Assembly (NCBI GenBank): GCA_021787845.1
Contig: JAJYLH010000020.1
Location: 1 to 64,000, forward strand
Source of the DNA: Myxococcales bacterium
GTDB taxonomy: Bacteria > Myxococcota > Myxococcia > Myxococcales > JAJYLH01
DNA length: 64,000 nt
Direction of reading: 5' to 3'
Position numbers and translations under genes: made by a program. The notes under the pieces were generated by a model. That model had not been told where the DNA came from. It did no database searches and saw only the letters and a list, made by a program, of their open reading frames with translations. Shown here one piece after another: positions 26,194 through 35,403 of the stretch (position 1 is the stretch's first letter; each line of letters begins with the position of its first letter).

Positions 26194-27549
26194 TCACTGC
26201 CCCACGCGCCGCAGGGAGACGTTCAGCAAGGCGCCGATCGCCAAGAGGGTCAGCACCGCACTCGATCCCCCGTAGCTCATCAGGAGGAGCGGAACGCCGA
26301 CGACCGGCAGCACCCCGGTGACCATCGCGATGTTGATGAACGCGTGCCAGAAGAACAGCGCCGCCGCCCCGAAGGCGAGAAAGGCCCCGAACCGGTCGCG
26401 CGCCTGCGAGGCGATGTCCAGCGCGATCAACACGAGCACGAGGTAGAGCACCACCACGATCGCCGCGCCGACGAACCCGTGCTCCTCCGCCCACACCGGG
26501 AACGCGAAGTCGGTCACCTGCTCCGGCAGGAACGAGAGCTGCACCTGGGTCCCGTTCCCCCAGCCCTTCCCCCAGAGCCCTCCCGAGCCGACCGCGATCA
26601 AGGACTGGGTGACGTGATAGGCGGCGCCCTGCGCGTAGCGCTGGGGATGCAGGAAGCTCACCACCCGCTGCGCCTGGTAGGGCTTGATCAGTCGGAACGC
26701 GAGCTTCTGCCCGGGGGTCAAGCGAGGAGCGGCTTTCGCGTTCGCGAGTGCTCGGCTGAACGAAGACGCCGCGGCCGCGGCGGGCGTCTTCAAGACGATG
26801 CGGGCCATGCGCCAAACGGCGAGCGTGGCGCCAGCGCCCCCCGTCAGAAGCGTCGCGAGGGTGCCGCTCGTCAAGCCAGCGAAGAGGACCAGCGACCCGC
26901 CGATGGCGACGGTGACGAGACCGGTGCCGAGGTCCGGCTGCTTGACGACCAGCACCACCGGTACCAGGAGGTAGACGAGCGGCACCACCAGGTCAGGGAG
27001 GCGATAGCCCTTCTGCCTCCGGGTGCGGCCGGCGGTCATCTTGCGCGGGGCGGCGGCGAGCCGCTTGCGTCGCTTGGCGACGAACGCTGCCCAGCGGCGC
27101 TCCAGAGAGCCGCTGACCGACGCGAAGACGCCTCCCTTGCGCACTGTCCGCTCCTGCGGCGGGTTGTCGGCGAAATGGCGCGCCAAGAGGAGGATCACCG
27201 CGAGCTTCGCGAACTCCGACGGCTGCAGGTGGATGGGCCCCAAGGCGAGCCAGCGCTGGGCGCCGTGGCTCGACTCGCCGTGGAAGTGGACGAGCACCAG
27301 CATCAGGAGCGCGCCCAGGTACAGCGGCCAGGCGGCCTTGCGAAAGAGGCGGTAGTCGATGAAGAGCGAGCCGGCGGCGAGGGTGGCGCCGAGGAGGAGC
27401 GCCTTGAGCTGCGCGAGCCAGAGCGCGCCCGGTTCGCCGCGGCCGGCGCTCGCGAGGTTCCACACGCCCAGGCCCGCCACCGCCGCCACCGAGAGGATGA
27501 GCGGCCAGTGGAGCCGGTTGATCTTCTTGTCCTCAACGTAGAGCGGCAT
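26194..27549 (-). CDS. rodA: Peptidoglycan glycosyltransferase RodA (SEDS family)
   Basis: Integral membrane glycan polymerase of the elongasome, partner of PBP2. The 451-residue protein has the SEDS signatures FAKLAVILLLARHF, VVKQPDLGTGLV (catalytic region), GSGGLWGKGWGNGTQ, FPVWAEEHGFVGA and LLMSYGGSSAVLTL. It is about 80 residues longer than typical RodA owing to two basic cytoplasmic or loop insertions (around residues 125-170 and 220-275, with KRRKRLAAAPRKM and SFSRALANAKAAPRL). The start overlaps the mrdA 3' end by 17 bases. Confidence 0.94.
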   Translation of the reverse strand: MPLYVEDKKINRLHWPLILSVAAVAGLGVWNLASAGRGEPGALWLAQLKALLLGATLAAGSLFIDYRLFRKAAWPLYLGALLMLVLVHFHGESSHGAQRWLALGPIHLQPSEFAKLAVILLLARHFADNPPQERTVRKGGVFASVSGSLERRWAAFVAKRRKRLAAAPRKMTAGRTRRQKGYRLPDLVVPLVYLLVPVVLVVKQPDLGTGLVTVAIGGSLVLFAGLTSGTLATLLTGGAGATLAVWRMARIVLKTPAAAAASSFSRALANAKAAPRLTPGQKLAFRLIKPYQAQRVVSFLHPQRYAQGAAYHVTQSLIAVGSGGLWGKGWGNGTQVQLSFLPEQVTDFAFPVWAEEHGFVGAAIVVVLYLVLVLIALDIASQARDRFGAFLAFGAAALFFWHAFINIAMVTGVLPVVGVPLLLMSYGGSSAVLTLLAIGALLNVSLRRVGQ

Positions 27550-29581
27550 CGGTGCTGCTGGGGAGCCCTCCGGGATTCGCCGCGGCGACCGGCGCTCGTC
27601 CGCTCAGCCGGCGCAAGGACGGCGAGGCGTACTGCGGGTCGGGGACGAGGTTCGCAATCTCTTCCGGGGAGAGCTCGACCCCGGCGGCGCGCTCCTTTTT
27701 CAAGTCGAAGTAGCCCTGGATGACCGCCATCGCGACCGGCTCGGCGGCGTAGGCGCCCTCGCCGGCGTGCTCGTTGATGACCGAGACCGCGATTTCGGGC
27801 GCGTCGGCCGGGGCGTAGGCGACGAACCAGCCGTCGTCGCGGTCCTTCCAGGGCATCTGGTCCTCCTTCAACCGCTTCTTGCCGATCTGGACGACCTGGG
27901 CGGTACCGGTCTTGCCGGCCACCAGCACATCCGAGAGGCGCCGGTAGTAGGCGGTCCCGCCGGGCTCGTTGACCACCGCGAAGAGGCCCTTCTTCACCGC
28001 GTCGAGGTCGGCCGCGGGAATCCGGAGCCGTCGCGCCACGCGCGGCCGCACCTCCTTCGCCACCTTCCCGTCCGGATCCTCGATGCGCGAGACGATGGTC
28101 GGCCGGTAGAGGGTGCCGCCGTTCGCGATCGCCGCGTAGGCCATCACGAGCTGGAGCGCCGTCACGTTGACCGCGCCCTGGCCAATGGCCGCGTTGAGCG
28201 CGAAGCCCTTGCTGTACCAGTGGTCCACCCGCTCGTGGTAGGCGACGGTGGGCACCACCCCGGCCGCTTCCGGGCCGAGCCCGAGCCCTGTCGGCCTGCC
28301 GAAGCCCAGCCGCTCTGCCATGTCGGCGATCGGGTCGAGGCCCATCTTGCTCGCGAGCCAGTAGAAGTAGACGTCGCAGGAGTGTTGGATGCCGCGGGTC
28401 AGGTCGACCACCCCGTGTCCGGTCTTCTTCCAGCAGCGCCAGGTCCGGTTCCCGAGCCTGAAGCCGCCGTGGCAGACGGTGGTGCTCGTCGGCTTGACGT
28501 AGCCGCCCGCGAGCGCCGCGAGCGCGGTCACCACCTTGAAGGTCGAGCCGGGGTGGTACTGCTGCTGGAGGGCCCGGGCGAAGAGCGGCTGGAGCGGGTC
28601 CTTCACGAGCGCCTGCAACTCTTGCCGGCTGATGCGCCCGGTCATCTCGTTCGGGTCGTACGCCGGATAGGAGACCAGGGCGAGCAGGGCGCCGGTGTGC
28701 ACGTCGACCACCGCTACCGCTCCTGCTTTCCCCGCGGCCGAGAGCGCCTTCCAGGCGAGGGTCTCGAGCCCGAGGTCGAGCGAGAGCACCACGTTGTGCC
28801 CGGCTTTCGCCGGGACCAGGCGGCCCCGGGGAATCAGCTCCTTCTGCGCGGCCGGGTCGAGCTCGCGCCCCTTGGCGTCGACCGCCACCAGGCGCTTGCC
28901 GTCGACCCCGCGCAGCTCCTTCTCGAACGACTTCTCGAGGCCGCGCCGGCCGATGAAGTCGCCCTGCCGGTACTTGCCGTGCCCCCTCTTGAGCTCCCCC
29001 GCGGTGACTTCCGACATGTAGCCGACCACGTGCGCGAGCATCCGCGCGAAGAGCTCGTTCTTCTCCTCGTCGGCGAGGGGGCCGTAGCGCCGGTGCGGCG
29101 AGGGAATCATGTCCACCCCGTCCAGCTCCGCCTGGTTCGCGAGCAGAACGTCGAGAGCATCCCGGCCGATGTCGAGCTTCACCAGGATCGGCTGGTAGCG
29201 GTCGAGCCCGCGGGCGCGGGCGATCTTCGCGAGCGCCGCCGACTCCTCCTCGGCGGTGAGGCCGATCAGGGTGGCGAGCTTGTCCAGGATTCCCCTCGCC
29301 GGCTGGCAGAACTGCGGGGTGACGTAGACGTCGAACGAGGCCCGGTTCGAGGCGAGCAGGAGCCCGTGGCGGTCGAGGATCATCCCGCGCGGCGCCGGCA
29401 CCACCAGCGTCTTCACGTAGTTGTCGCGGCCCTTGCGGGCGAGCTCGACGCCGTGGATGAGCTGGAGGTCGTACAGCCTGGCGAGCAGCACCAGGAACGC
29501 GCCCGCCGCGACCACCGCCATCACCGCGGCCCGCGGCTTGAGCTCCCGTGGCTCCTTGTTCGGCTGCAAGAGCCCGTCCAC
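27533..29581 (-). CDS. mrdA: Penicillin-binding protein 2 (elongasome transpeptidase)
   Basis: Cross-links peptidoglycan during side-wall growth. The 682-residue protein has one N-terminal membrane helix (AVMAVVAAGAFLVLLARLYDLQL), a dimerisation/pedestal domain starting VPAPRGMILDRHG, then the transpeptidase domain. SxxK is HPGSTFKVVTALA, the second motif is HSCDVYFYWLAS and KTG is VAGKTGTAQ. Length and order are typical of MrdA. It overlaps rodA and is preceded by mreD with a 39-bp gap, all on one strand. Confidence 0.96.
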   Translation of the reverse strand: MDGLLQPNKEPRELKPRAAVMAVVAAGAFLVLLARLYDLQLIHGVELARKGRDNYVKTLVVPAPRGMILDRHGLLLASNRASFDVYVTPQFCQPARGILDKLATLIGLTAEEESAALAKIARARGLDRYQPILVKLDIGRDALDVLLANQAELDGVDMIPSPHRRYGPLADEEKNELFARMLAHVVGYMSEVTAGELKRGHGKYRQGDFIGRRGLEKSFEKELRGVDGKRLVAVDAKGRELDPAAQKELIPRGRLVPAKAGHNVVLSLDLGLETLAWKALSAAGKAGAVAVVDVHTGALLALVSYPAYDPNEMTGRISRQELQALVKDPLQPLFARALQQQYHPGSTFKVVTALAALAGGYVKPTSTTVCHGGFRLGNRTWRCWKKTGHGVVDLTRGIQHSCDVYFYWLASKMGLDPIADMAERLGFGRPTGLGLGPEAAGVVPTVAYHERVDHWYSKGFALNAAIGQGAVNVTALQLVMAYAAIANGGTLYRPTIVSRIEDPDGKVAKEVRPRVARRLRIPAADLDAVKKGLFAVVNEPGGTAYYRRLSDVLVAGKTGTAQVVQIGKKRLKEDQMPWKDRDDGWFVAYAPADAPEIAVSVINEHAGEGAYAAEPVAMAVIQGYFDLKKERAAGVELSPEEIANLVPDPQYASPSLRRLSGRAPVAAANPGGLPSSTDAALR

Positions 29582-29620
29582 CGAAAGCTCCCTCGGGCGC
29601 GCCCGAGCTTGGCGGCAGCC

Positions 29621-30118
29621 TCAAGCCGCTCGTTTCTGGAGGCGGGCGACCACCCGCGCCGCATGGAACACGAACGGGCTACAGACCGCCGTCGCCAGGG
29701 CCGACCACATCGCCCACCGCCACCAGGCGCCGAGCGCGAACGGCGTCAGGGCCGGCCCCAGGAGCCGGTCGACCGCCGTCACCGCCAGGCGCCAGAACAC
29801 CGCCGCGAGCGCCGCGAGGACGATCTCGAGAAACCGCCCTTCGGCCCGCAGGCCCCCGAACGCGAGCCGGGCCCCCACGAAGAGGGCGACGCAGGCGAAC
29901 GCCGCCCGCCCCATCGGAAATCCCGCCGTCGCGTCCTCGGCGAAGCCGGCGAAGACGGAAAGCGCCGCCCCTTCCACGGTGCCGAGGTCGCGGGCGAACT
30001 GGACCACCAGGATCGCGACGAGCAGCGGCCGCGCGGCGTCGAGGAAGAACACCCGCGGCAGCACCGACTCCAGCGCGGCGGCGAGGAAGACGAGCACCAC
30101 GTATCCCGCGATCTTCAC
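29621..30118 (-). CDS. mreD: Rod shape-determining protein MreD
   Basis: A 165-residue, almost wholly hydrophobic protein with about five membrane segments (VVLVFLAAALESVLPRVFFL, LVAILVVQFARDLG, FAGFAEDATAGFPMGRAAFA, LFVGARLAFGGLR, VLAALAAVFWRLAVTAVDRLL). The GAxxGFxxG-like loop and the position between mreC and mrdA identify it. It links MreC and the cytoskeleton to the cell-wall synthases. Confidence 0.9.
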   Translation of the reverse strand: MKIAGYVVLVFLAAALESVLPRVFFLDAARPLLVAILVVQFARDLGTVEGAALSVFAGFAEDATAGFPMGRAAFACVALFVGARLAFGGLRAEGRFLEIVLAALAAVFWRLAVTAVDRLLGPALTPFALGAWWRWAMWSALATAVCSPFVFHAARVVARLQKRAA

Positions 30119-30221
30119 GGCAACCTCGGGCCGGGTCGCCGGCCGCCAGGCGAAAGCGCTGCCTCCCTGGGTGAGCCCATCGGCGGTACAGCAGCGCTCC
30201 TGGTGTGGCCTCGACCGCCCC

Positions 30222-31088
30222 TCATTGCACGCGCGCGGTCCGGGACCCGTCGGCCTCGGCGGTGACGCCGGAATCGACGATGACCTGGACCTCCTCCAGC
30301 CGCCGGAAGTCGACGAAAGGAACGAGCTTCGCCTCCTTGAACAGGGAGCCCGGTGCCTCCCGGACCGATGCTGCCGTGCCGATGGGCAGCCCCTTGGGGA
30401 AAAGGCCGCCGCTCGGCGCGGTGACGAAGACGTCGCCGTCCTTCACGTCGTCGCTCTTCAAGACGTAGGCGAGCTTCAGGTGGTCGGAGAAGCCGACCCC
30501 CCGGGCGGTCGCCCGGGACCGGGTCCGCTCGCACAGGGCCGGCACCGCGCTGTCTGGGTCGGTGACGAGCAGGACGTCGGCGGTGCCAGCCAAGACGCCG
30601 ATCACGCGCCCGACCACCCCGTCGGGGGTGACCGCCGGCATCCCCACCCGGACTCCCTGGGCGAGACCGCAGCCGATGCGCACCACCCGGCTCTGCGGGT
30701 CGGGACCGAAGCCCAGGACCGGTGCCGCCACCATCCGGAAGTCCGGCTGGGCCTGGGAATAGGCGACCATCCGCTTCAAGCGTTCGTTCTGCTGGAGCGC
30801 TTCCGCCAAGCGGGTGCGGTCCGCCTTCAGCCGGAGGTTCTCCTCCTCGAGCTTGAGGTTCTCCTGCCGCACCTGCCGCAAGTCGAGGTAACCGAACCAG
30901 AGGTCCTGCGCGAGGTGGACCGCGCCGACCACGGCCCACTCGACGGGGCTCGTCACCTCGACCACCCCGCGGCGCACTGGGCCAGGCACCTCGGGGAGGC
31001 CCGCGTGCGAGGCGTAGACGACCAGCGGGAGCGCGAGGAGGACGCCGGTGACCAGCAGCTCCCGGTAGCGTTTGAAGAAGGAGCCCAA
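30222..31088 (-). CDS. mreC: Rod shape-determining protein MreC
   Basis: A 288-residue periplasmic scaffold anchored by an N-terminal helix (ELLVTGVLLALPLVVYASHA). A coiled coil follows (LRQVRQENLKLEEENLRLKADRTRLAEALQQNERL), then the beta-barrel domain with VVRIGCGLAQGVRVGMPAVTPDGVVGRV, LVTDPDSAVPA and TAPSGGLFPKGLPIG. This is the canonical MreC layout. mreB, which usually precedes mreC, is not present in the window. A likely promoter lies 119 bp upstream. Confidence 0.96.
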   Translation of the reverse strand: MGSFFKRYRELLVTGVLLALPLVVYASHAGLPEVPGPVRRGVVEVTSPVEWAVVGAVHLAQDLWFGYLDLRQVRQENLKLEEENLRLKADRTRLAEALQQNERLKRMVAYSQAQPDFRMVAAPVLGFGPDPQSRVVRIGCGLAQGVRVGMPAVTPDGVVGRVIGVLAGTADVLLVTDPDSAVPALCERTRSRATARGVGFSDHLKLAYVLKSDDVKDGDVFVTAPSGGLFPKGLPIGTAASVREAPGSLFKEAKLVPFVDFRRLEEVQVIVDSGVTAEADGSRTARVQ

Positions 31089-31457
31089 AGAACAACCGAA
31101 AGCCCTTTTCTAGAGCGGCGCCAAGTCGCCGAGCCAGAGGGGCGAAGGCGGCCAGAGGCCCGCTCGCGAAACCGAGGCCACGCGCCACCCGACCTTTCCC
31201 GCTTGCATTTTCGCTCGCGCTTTCCTAGCTTGTCAAATTTCGGGCGGTCTTGCGCCTTGGGCTTCGAAGGCAACCGCAACCCGGAAGGACGAGGCGTTGC
31301 CGGACGTTGGAGAGCGGCCCGTCGCGGGGCGCGTCTGAGGCGTCCCCGAAACAGCGCCGGCGAGACACGCGAGCGGACGAACGTTCCGCTCGACCTCTAG
31401 GAGCTCGAAGGACCGTCCGTAAGCTGCGCACCCCCCCACCGTCGGATCACAGAGGCC
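31089..31457. other. Divergent intergenic region between mreC and ppiD
   Basis: 369 bases without a gene. It must hold promoters for both the mre operon and ppiD. Apart from the promoter at 31207-31236 I see only AGAGG just before the ppiD ATG. No riboswitch-like or terminator-like fold is obvious. Confidence 0.5.
31207..31236 (-). promoter_or_regulatory. Candidate sigma-70 promoter of the mre operon
   Basis: On the minus strand TTGACA (31231-31236) is followed after 18 bases by GAAAAT (31207-31212). The -35 box is a perfect consensus, and the site is an AT-rich island in a very GC-rich gap. It points toward mreC (start 31088). The -10 box is only a partial match to TATAAT. Confidence 0.5.
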
Positions 31458-33065
31458 ATGCTCGACATCTTTCGCGAAAACGCCCGCTCCTGGGTCATTC
31501 AGCTCATCATCGCCGCGCTCTCGCTCGTCTTCATCTTCTCGTTCGGGGTCGGCTCGAAGGGGTTCGAGACCGGTCCTGGAGAGGCCGGGTGGGCGGCCGA
31601 GGTCAACGGCCACGAGGTGCCGACGAGCGCCTTCAACCAGATGCTCCAGCAGAACGTGTACTACCGGAGCCAGGCGGGCAACGGGCAGTACACGAACGCG
31701 CAGGCGAAGGCGGACCGGCTGCGCGAGAAGACGATGGATCAGGTGGTCGACCAGGAGCTGGTGGCGCAGGCGGCGCTGAACGCGGGGCTGTGGGTGGACA
31801 ACGCCGCGATCGTCCGGAACGTCCAGAAGAACCCGATGTTCCAGCGCAACGGCGTCTTCGACAAGCCGACGTACGTGCGCTACGTGGAGAACGCGGAAGG
31901 CCTGTCGCCGGCGATGTACGAGGCGCGGCTGCGGCGGGCGCTGTTGACCCAGCGGATGTTCCAGCTCGCGCAAGCGAGCCTCGCCGTCTCCGACGACGAA
32001 ATCCAGGAGGAGTTCCTGAAGGAGCACGAAGCGGCGAGCATCGAGTACGTGCGCTTCACCCCGGCGCAGTTCCGGGGCCAGGTGAAGGTGAGCGACGCCG
32101 AGATCGACCAGGCGCTCAAGACGCGCCGGGCCGAGATCGCGAAGAAGTACGAGGACCAGAAGTTCCTCTACGAGATGCCGGAGGAGATGAAGGTCGAGCG
32201 GCTGTTCGCGCCGGTCGCGCAGAACGCGACGCCGGCCGAGGAGGCCGCGGCGAAGAAGCAGGTCGAAGACGCGAAGAAGGCGCTGGACGCGGGCAAGCCC
32301 TGGGTGAAGGTCGCCCAAGGCTTCACCCAGGACCCGGCGGCGACCGACCAGCAGGGCGACATCGGCTGGGTGCAGATGGGACGCTCGCCGTTCGGCGAAG
32401 ACTTCGAGAACGCGGTGTTCCAGCTCAAGCCGGGCGAGACGAGCGGCGTCGTGCGCGACCACTTCGGCTACAGCATCATCCACGCGCTCGAGCGCCGGAA
32501 GGCCTACGAGAAGAAGCTCGCCGACGTGCAGCGGGGCATCGCGAAAGCCCTGCTCGCGACCGAGAAGGCGAAGGCGCTCGCCCAGGGCGCCGCCGAGTCC
32601 GCGCTCGCGAAGCTCAAGGCCGGCACTGCTCTCGACCAGCTCTTCCCGCCGGCGCCGGTGGCGAAGAAGAGCGCCCAGAATTTCTTCGCGAGCGCTCCGG
32701 TACCGCTCACGCCCTCCGTCGCGACGACCAGCGACTTCCATCCCTACGGCGGCATCATCCCGCAGCTCGGGTCGGTGCCGAACGTCGTCCGGGCGGCCTT
32801 CTCGCTGGACGCGACGCACCGGGTGCCGGACCACCTGATCGTCGACCAGGGCGCCTACTGGGTGATCGACCTCAGGAGCCGCGAGCGCGCCGACCTCTCC
32901 CAGCTTCCTCAGGAGAAGGACCAGCTTCGGACGGAGCTCATCGGCGAGAAGCAGTCGCAGCTCCTGGAGAGGTGGGTCAAGACGCTGCACAAGGGCGCGT
33001 CGATCGAGCCGAACCCGGAGATGCTCTCCTACGCCCAGCAGCCGAACGGCTACTCGAACATGTGA
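31458..33065 (+). CDS. ppiD: PpiD/SurA-type peptidyl-prolyl cis-trans isomerase
   Basis: A 535-residue membrane-anchored periplasmic chaperone. A single helix near the N-terminus (SWVIQLIIAALSLVFIFSFGVG) is followed by a SurA_N-like helical domain (EVNGHEVPTSAFNQMLQQ, MDQVVDQELVAQAAL), a parvulin domain (residues about 230-380; QDPAATDQQGDIGWVQMG, GETSGVVRDHFGYSIIHALER) and a C-terminal helical region. This matches PpiD: anchored chaperone for outer-membrane or secreted proteins near the Sec translocon. ATG 31458 has AGAGG upstream. Confidence 0.92.
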   Translation: MLDIFRENARSWVIQLIIAALSLVFIFSFGVGSKGFETGPGEAGWAAEVNGHEVPTSAFNQMLQQNVYYRSQAGNGQYTNAQAKADRLREKTMDQVVDQELVAQAALNAGLWVDNAAIVRNVQKNPMFQRNGVFDKPTYVRYVENAEGLSPAMYEARLRRALLTQRMFQLAQASLAVSDDEIQEEFLKEHEAASIEYVRFTPAQFRGQVKVSDAEIDQALKTRRAEIAKKYEDQKFLYEMPEEMKVERLFAPVAQNATPAEEAAAKKQVEDAKKALDAGKPWVKVAQGFTQDPAATDQQGDIGWVQMGRSPFGEDFENAVFQLKPGETSGVVRDHFGYSIIHALERRKAYEKKLADVQRGIAKALLATEKAKALAQGAAESALAKLKAGTALDQLFPPAPVAKKSAQNFFASAPVPLTPSVATTSDFHPYGGIIPQLGSVPNVVRAAFSLDATHRVPDHLIVDQGAYWVIDLRSRERADLSQLPQEKDQLRTELIGEKQSQLLERWVKTLHKGASIEPNPEMLSYAQQPNGYSNM

Positions 33066-33203
33066 GCCGGGCATCGGCCCGCGGCGAGCGACGACCAGGG
33101 TGGCCTGTCCCGACCGGAGCGGCGGCCGCCCGCTTCGAGCCTGTCCCCTCGTTCCCCGCACCGTGACAGCGGTGTCAGACCGCAGTTCTCGGAGCTGGAG
33201 TCG

Positions 33204-33238
33204 GAACCCGCGCCCAAGCCGCGCAGGCGCGCGGGTTC
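33204..33238 (+). terminator. GC-rich hairpin downstream of ppiD
   Basis: GAACCCGCGC (33204-33213) pairs perfectly with GCGCGGGTTC (33229-33238) across a 15-base loop. There is no T-tract, so it may be a pause or transcript-stabilising structure and not an intrinsic terminator. It lies in the 320-bp gap between ppiD and the Fic-like gene, which otherwise holds nothing recognisable. Confidence 0.4.
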
Positions 33239-33435
33239 GGCCCTCTGGCGACGGCTGGAATGACGATTGCTTGGCTCCCGGTTGAGGAAGCGGGGCGGGA
33301 AAGGCTGGAGGCGGGCCGTCCGAGGCCATGGGGAGGCTCGCCGAAAGCTTGACGCAAGAGGAGCGGACCGGCTAGGGTGCCCGCGGCTTGGAATCCCCCA
33401 AGCCCTTGGTTTTCAAGGAGAAAGAGCCGCCTGTC

Positions 33436-34206
33436 ATGCGAGCGAACCGGGTGGACATCGACGATCGCAAGGACGACCTGATGGAGCTGCTCGAGGACGA
33501 CCGGGCACTCGCGCAGGTCTTCTGGGAGAAGCTGGACCTCTCCTGGGTCTATCACGAGCAGGCGCTGGAGGGCATCGTCGTCACCGCCGAGGAGCTCGCG
33601 CTGGCCCTGTCGCCGAACCCGGGCGTGCAGGAGGTCGGACGCGCGGCCTTTCTCGCGGAGATTCGCCGGCAGAAAGAGGCCGTCGACCTCGCCAAGGACG
33701 AAGCGAAGCAGCCGAAGGGGAAGCTGTCGCTGACCCTGCTCAAGAAGCTCTTCGAGACCTTGACGGGCGGCGCCGAGCCCAAGGGGCGGATGGAGTTCCG
33801 CCGGGACATGCCGCTGCACCGGACCTACTTCCACGACATCCATCAGCCGGTCAGAATCGTGCCGGAGCTGACGAAGCTGCTCGAGTGGGGCAACGCCGCG
33901 GAGTTTCACGCGCTGCACCCGCTCCAGCAGGCCTCGCTCTTCCACCACCGGTTCATGGCGATCTTCCCGTTCACCGAGCTGTCGGGGAAGGTCGGGCGGC
34001 TGGTGATGAACATCCTGCTCATGCGCGCGGGGTACCTGCCGGCGGTGATCAACGCCGTCGACCGGCAGCGCTACTACGAGTCGCTCAAGCAGCAGCCGCG
34101 GGTGCTCCAGTCGCTCGTCACCGAAGCCATCGAGCACGCGACCGACCACGGCTTCAAGTTCTTCACCGAGGCGACCCCGCGGCGTGGCCGCGTCCAGCAC
34201 GGGTAG
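33436..34206 (+). CDS. Fic-domain protein with a degenerate active site
   Basis: About 256 residues from ATG 33436 (a TTG at 33388 would add 16). The N-terminal helix WVYHEQALEGIVVTAEEL resembles the inhibitory segment and IEGxxxT motif of Fic proteins. HHRFMAIFPF...GRLVMNILLMRAGYLPAVI aligns with the Fic core HHRF..IHPFxDGNGRxGRLLMN. At the catalytic loop the expected HPFxDGNGRxxR is FPFTELSGKVGR: the histidine is phenylalanine, the asparagine is serine and the first arginine is lysine. Fic enzymes need that histidine for AMP transfer, so this copy is probably not an AMP transferase. A regulatory, binding or altered-chemistry role is possible. It stands alone between ppiD and nfo. Confidence 0.72.
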   Translation: MRANRVDIDDRKDDLMELLEDDRALAQVFWEKLDLSWVYHEQALEGIVVTAEELALALSPNPGVQEVGRAAFLAEIRRQKEAVDLAKDEAKQPKGKLSLTLLKKLFETLTGGAEPKGRMEFRRDMPLHRTYFHDIHQPVRIVPELTKLLEWGNAAEFHALHPLQQASLFHHRFMAIFPFTELSGKVGRLVMNILLMRAGYLPAVINAVDRQRYYESLKQQPRVLQSLVTEAIEHATDHGFKFFTEATPRRGRVQHG

Positions 34207-34446
34207 AGCGCAAGGCCTTTCGGGCCAGGGCTTTCGAGGTGCCAACGAGCGACAGACCGCTCGTCCCTCGCCTGCGCTATCCTGAAAATCGAGGGGTCGC
34301 TTCACCAGGCGCGGGCATCCGACCGAGGCCGGCTCGCGTCCGTCCAGTGCCGTCCGCTCGACCTCTTGCCGCATCGTGCCTTGCCAAGGCCCCGCGCGGT
34401 TCGCTAAGGTCTTCGGCCGCCCGGCGGTGACCGGCGCTTTGGCGGC

Positions 34447-35397
34447 ATGCGAATCGGCACCCAGGAGTCGACGGCAGGCGGGCTGGCCCGCGCGTTCGAG
34501 CGGGCCCAGGCGGTCGGCGCCGAATCGCTGCAGATCTTCACGAAGTCCGGCCGCCAGTGGGCCGCGCGGCCCCTCGTGGCCGACGAAACGCGCGACTTTC
34601 GCGCCGCCGCCCAGCGCACCGGGCTCTTGGTCCTCGCCCACGCGTCTTACCTCCTGAACCTCGCCGCGGCCGGCGCCGAGCTGTGGGAAAAGAGCGCGCT
34701 CAGTTTCGTGGTCGAGCTCGAACGATGCGCGGCGCTGGGCATTCCCTGGCTGGTCGTCCATCCCGGGTCGAACCCGGACGTGGCGCAGGGGCTCGACCTC
34801 GCCGCGCGGTCGGTGCGCCGGGCGCTGGACGCCACCGCCGGCTCGCCTGCCGGCGTGCTCTTCGAGACCACCGCCGGCCAGGGAAGCTCGCTCGGGCATT
34901 CGTTCGAGGAGCTCGCGGAGCTCTTGGAGAAGACGGCCGAGCCCGCCCGCTCTGGCGTCTGCCTCGACAGTTGCCATCTCTTCGCGGCCGGCTACGATCT
35001 GTCGAGCGAGGAGGGGTACGACCGGACGATGCGCGAGCTCGACCAGCGAATCGGCTCGAAAGCGGTGCGGGCGCTCCACCTGAACGACGCGAAGAAGGGG
35101 CTTTCGAGCCGCGTCGACCGGCACGCCCGCATCGGCGAGGGGACGCTCGGCCTCGCGGCGTTCGAGCGGCTCGTCTGCGACCAGCGGTTCGAGGGGTTGC
35201 CCGCGGTTCTCGAAACCCCTCCTGGCCAGCGGCAGGAGGAGCTGGCGGTTCTCAAGGCGCTGCGCGACCCGGCGAATCGCGCGAGGGCGCGCTGTTCGGC
35301 CTCGAAGCCGCTCGCCCGGCCGAGACCGGCGGCAGTTGCGAAGCCGACGAAAAGCCCCCATTCCAATCTCATCGCGCCCAACGCGGCACGGGGTTAG
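34447..35397 (+). CDS. nfo: Endonuclease IV (AP endonuclease)
   Basis: Cuts DNA 5' to abasic sites in base-excision repair. The TIM-barrel protein shows the zinc-site motifs AHASYLLNLA, VVHPGSN, FETTAGQGSSLGHSFEEL, CLDSCHLFAAGYDL, LHLNDAKKGLSSRVDRHARIGEGTLG and the late ETP. The core is about 275 residues; a 40-residue Ala/Pro/Arg-rich tail makes 316. ATG 34447 directly precedes the family N-terminus (MRIGTQESTAGG). The gene is six bases from the DHH phosphoesterase gene, suggesting co-expression. Confidence 0.96.
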   Translation: MRIGTQESTAGGLARAFERAQAVGAESLQIFTKSGRQWAARPLVADETRDFRAAAQRTGLLVLAHASYLLNLAAAGAELWEKSALSFVVELERCAALGIPWLVVHPGSNPDVAQGLDLAARSVRRALDATAGSPAGVLFETTAGQGSSLGHSFEELAELLEKTAEPARSGVCLDSCHLFAAGYDLSSEEGYDRTMRELDQRIGSKAVRALHLNDAKKGLSSRVDRHARIGEGTLGLAAFERLVCDQRFEGLPAVLETPPGQRQEELAVLKALRDPANRARARCSASKPLARPRPAAVAKPTKSPHSNLIAPNAARG

Positions 35398-35403
35398 AAG
35401 CTG

